From the NCBI GenBank assembly GCA_002683735.1, contig NYTZ01000160.1, positions 1 to 7,473 on the forward strand: a stretch of 7,473 nucleotides of DNA, written 5' to 3'. This document shows, in pieces, positions 5,520 to 7,473 of this stretch. Every line of letters starts with the position of its first letter. The first letter of the stretch is position 1. The notes below the pieces were generated by a model. It was not told where the DNA came from. It saw only the letters and a program-made list of their open reading frames with translations, and searched no databases. Source of the DNA: Flavobacteriales bacterium. GTDB lineage: Bacteria > Bacteroidota > Bacteroidia > Flavobacteriales > UA16. A program made the position numbers and the translations under genes.

Positions 5520-6989
5520 ATGACCGCTAAATCGAAGTCAATTCTGATCTGGGGTTCGCTGCTTTTGGTGTGCGTTCTGAGTCGCTTGGCATCGGCCATC
5601 TTTTATATCGAAGACATTGACAGCCTGCGCTTTGCGCAGTCCGCAGTCGAATACGATGTGTTAAACAACAAGCCCCATTTTCCGGGGTATCCGCTCTTTT
5701 GCGCACTGCTCCAGTTGGTGTATTGGATCATCGGGTCCACGGCATACAGTTTCTCATTGATTGGCGGCATTGCCACATTTTTGATTGTGGCCGCCACTAT
5801 CCGTATCCAGCGGCTGATGATGCCCAAGGGCCATGCGGTTTACTTGCTTGGAATCATCTTGTTTTTCAGCCCGTTGTTGTGGCTCATGGGCAACAGGTAC
5901 ATGCCGGACCTACTTGGTCTGGGAGTGCTTCAGGTGGCATTGTGGCTGTTGCTTGAGTACCGCATTGGGGAGGGAAAGAAGCAGAATCTGTCGGTGTTGG
6001 TGTTTTTGGGAATTGCGATCGGCTTTCTTGCTGGCGTCCGTCTTTCTTTTTTGCCCTTTTTCTTGCCCGCATTTTTCTTCCTTCGGCGGAAGGAGCACCT
6101 CTTGTTTTTGATCGGCGGGGGTCTTGTGGGCGGCCTGCTTTGGTTTCTTCCTTGGGTGACTGTGGTTGGGGGGCCTGCACTGTTGGAGTTGGCCACACAT
6201 GATGCACGGGGTCATTTCACCGAATGGGGTGGCACTGTGATGTCTGAAAACGCCAGTTTGTCCTTGAGGTTGATCCGCATGGCACGTGCACTTTTTGCCG
6301 ATGGGTTTGGGGGGTGGTGGATGGATCGAAACCCCAGCACTATGGTCACGTCTGTTTCACTGCTGGTTATGGGCATTGGGGCATTGGTCCGCATTCGGAA
6401 AGGCGGATGGCCCCGGGGTACCGTGGTGCTGCTGGCCTGTTGTCTGGCGTATGCAGTATGGGTCTTTTTCTTTCAGAACATTGTCTATAAACCCCGTCAC
6501 ATTCTGCCCTTGATTCCCGCCATGGCGTTGTTTCTGGGTTCGGGGGCGGACGCGCTGAAGCACAAGTTGGGCCGCATTGGTTCTGCTTTGATGCTGTGCG
6601 TTTTTATGCTGGTCTATGTCCTTACTTCCATGGTGTTGGTCACCCAGCATCAATCGCCCTCAGCCTTGGCCCAGGTGAGGAGGCACGTCCATCAGCAAGA
6701 AGGAGAGGTTTGGTTGCTGTCTTCTAATCAGCTTTTGGGGTTTTATTTGAAGCAGACCTTGCCAAATCACAGGCTGCATTTCGTGAAGTCTGAGTCCCAG
6801 TTTAAAAGCAAATGCAACTCGGAGGAGTGCGTGGTTCTGCTGACTCATGGACCATTGAAGTCGAATTCGTTGTCGCCACTGGATGAGGTTTGGTTCTACC
6901 ACAACCCTTACGTTAACCAGTTATGGCCGCATTTTCATATAAATACGTATGAGGTTTGTCCGGACTCTCCTTATTTGGAGCCAGTCTAG
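5520..6989 (+). CDS. GT-C-type membrane glycosyltransferase (PMT/ArnT-like)
   Basis: This 489-residue protein has roughly ten or eleven hydrophobic helices between residues 8 and 375, then a soluble tail of about 115 residues. After helix 1, the first periplasmic loop carries E31-D-I-D34 and, 18 residues on, PHFPGYP (52-58). This is the acidic pair followed by an HxPGYP-type motif seen in GT-C enzymes that use polyprenyl-phosphate-linked sugars. Later, KPRHILPLIPA (324-334) resembles the R-Y/H-xLPxxP stretch of ArnT/PMT relatives. Such enzymes move a sugar from a lipid carrier to a protein, lipid or glycan on the outer face of the inner membrane. The ATG at 5520 lies one base after the FAD gene's stop (TGAgATG), pointing to coupled translation; the earlier start at 5469 would add 17 polar residues. 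Acceptor and donor cannot be read from sequence. Confidence 0.82.
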   Translation: MTAKSKSILIWGSLLLVCVLSRLASAIFYIEDIDSLRFAQSAVEYDVLNNKPHFPGYPLFCALLQLVYWIIGSTAYSFSLIGGIATFLIVAATIRIQRLMMPKGHAVYLLGIILFFSPLLWLMGNRYMPDLLGLGVLQVALWLLLEYRIGEGKKQNLSVLVFLGIAIGFLAGVRLSFLPFFLPAFFFLRRKEHLLFLIGGGLVGGLLWFLPWVTVVGGPALLELATHDARGHFTEWGGTVMSENASLSLRLIRMARALFADGFGGWWMDRNPSTMVTSVSLLVMGIGALVRIRKGGWPRGTVVLLACCLAYAVWVFFFQNIVYKPRHILPLIPAMALFLGSGADALKHKLGRIGSALMLCVFMLVYVLTSMVLVTQHQSPSALAQVRRHVHQQEGEVWLLSSNQLLGFYLKQTLPNHRLHFVKSESQFKSKCNSEECVVLLTHGPLKSNSLSPLDEVWFYHNPYVNQLWPHFHINTYEVCPDSPYLEPV

Positions 6990-7010
6990 ATAGCAGGTAG
7001 ATTTACGCAC

Positions 7011-7473
7011 ATGAGTACTCCGCGATTTCTGCTTTTCTGTGTGTCAGTTCTGGCTGTTGCCTGCATTTATGGTTGCCGCTTGGACTCTTACGACTGTCTG
7101 AATGGAACCTGCGAGGCTACGCGAGGTGGCATGTACCTCACATTCGAGGACTGTCAAAGCCAATGCGGAAACAGTGGCGGCTCCGGAACTGGTTCAGGTA
7201 CAGGGAGCGGAACAGGTTCGGGAACGGGGAGTGGGTCCGGATCAGGATCAGGCAGTGGGACTGGGTCTGGCACGGGATCAGGCGCAGGAAGTGGCTCTGG
7301 CTCGGGTTCAGGCTCTGGGGGCGGCTCTGGGAGCGGCTCAGGATCCGGCGGTGGATCTGGCGGTGGTGCGACATTCAACTGCTTGAACAATACGTGTGTG
7401 GATCCTGGAGACGGGAGTGGCACATACGTTTCTCTGGCACTCTGCGAGTTCCTCTGCGAAGGGGACAATCCGC
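7011..7473 (+). CDS. secreted, probably lipid-anchored Cys-module protein with Gly/Ser linker, cut by right edge
   Basis: The frame is open from ATG 7011 to the window end (154 codons, no stop). A hydrophobic signal (6-21) is followed by C18 and C22. IYGC22 is the likelier lipid-attachment site, though its -2 Tyr is unusual; AVAC18 is the alternative. Module 1 has C29-L-N-G-T-C34, then Y42 and C48-x3-C52. Module 2 has C124-L-N-N-T-C129, then Y139 and C145-x3-C149. Between them lie 65 residues (55-119) made only of Gly, Ser, Thr and one Ala. I associate such four-cysteine modules with cell-surface proteins of marine Bacteroidota, with no known biochemical function. The gap from the GT-C gene is 21 bp with no evident terminator, so co-transcription is possible. 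Many codons are GC-rich because of the glycines. Frames on either strand through this stretch that read as Pro/Glu or Gln/Ala repeats are shadows. Confidence 0.75.
   Translation, partial: MSTPRFLLFCVSVLAVACIYGCRLDSYDCLNGTCEATRGGMYLTFEDCQSQCGNSGGSGTGSGTGSGTGSGTGSGSGSGSGSGTGSGTGSGAGSGSGSGSGSGGGSGSGSGSGGGSGGGATFNCLNNTCVDPGDGSGTYVSLALCEFLCEGDNP
7173..7367 (+). repeat. Gly-Ser/Thr-coding low-complexity tract
   Basis: 65 codons alternate Gly with Ser or Thr, shifting to GGGS-like units at the 3' end. The DNA period is about 6 bp, but the copies are not identical: all four Gly codons and all six Ser codons occur. This is a flexible linker rather than a recent satellite expansion. Confidence 0.9.

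Noticed and set aside
5884..6215. Several minus-strand Lys/Arg/Pro-rich frames opposite the GT-C gene
   Set aside because: Basic low-complexity translations are what the antisense of hydrophobic Phe/Leu-rich helices gives. No domain or start signal supports them.
7102..7468. Other frames over the Gly/Ser tract giving Pro/Glu-rich (minus) and Gln/Ala-rich (plus) proteins
   Set aside because: They are shadows of the low-complexity tract. The frame from ATG 7011 has a signal peptide and matching cysteine modules on both sides.

Overview
The window reads as a chromosomal segment of a Bacteroidota bacterium, probably a relative of the Flavobacteriales/Cryomorphaceae-type lineages. Three things point there, and this is inference. 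None of the starts has a convincing AGGAGG ribosome binding site. The right-hand gene carries paired CLNxTC cysteine modules of a kind I associate with secreted Bacteroidota proteins. Neighbouring genes overlap or sit one base apart. No rRNA, tRNA, CRISPR array, transposase or phage gene was seen.

Left part (1-1059, GC-rich: sampled 60-base lines are about 62-67% GC). The C-terminal end of a GH2 beta-mannosidase (+) runs tail-to-tail into a thioredoxin-fold, peroxiredoxin-like protein (-), with the two coding ends overlapping by 17 bp. A 349-bp spacer (1060-1408) follows. It has no intact gene, but it holds a possible relict of a PhnA-type zinc ribbon and an 11-bp direct repeat.

Middle (1409-2617, +). 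A COG0523/CobW-type G3E GTPase of the ZigA/YciC-like kind has a clear Walker A motif and CobW C-terminal domain, but its usual CxCC metal-binding motif is reduced to C-V-L-S.

Right part (2729-6989, sampled lines about 42-57% GC). This looks like an envelope-sugar module in two divergent arms. The minus arm is an NAD-dependent sugar epimerase and a GtrA-type four-helix membrane protein, joined by a TGATG stop/start overlap. The plus arm is an FAD-dependent amine-oxidase/UDP-galactopyranose-mutase-like enzyme and a multi-spanning GT-C glycosyltransferase, with one base between them. The 85-bp spacer between the arms carries a 13-bp perfect inverted repeat with a 3-bp loop, plus two competing hairpins, just upstream of the FAD gene. 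My reading is that the four proteins make, translocate and transfer a lipid-linked or modified sugar at the cell envelope. The polyprenyl-phosphate sugar transferase expected for such a path is not in the window.

Right edge (7011 to the end, +). A secreted, probably lipid-anchored protein, cut by the window end, has two four-cysteine modules joined by a 65-residue Gly/Ser/Thr linker. All six serine codons are used in the linker, so it seems to be kept at the protein level.
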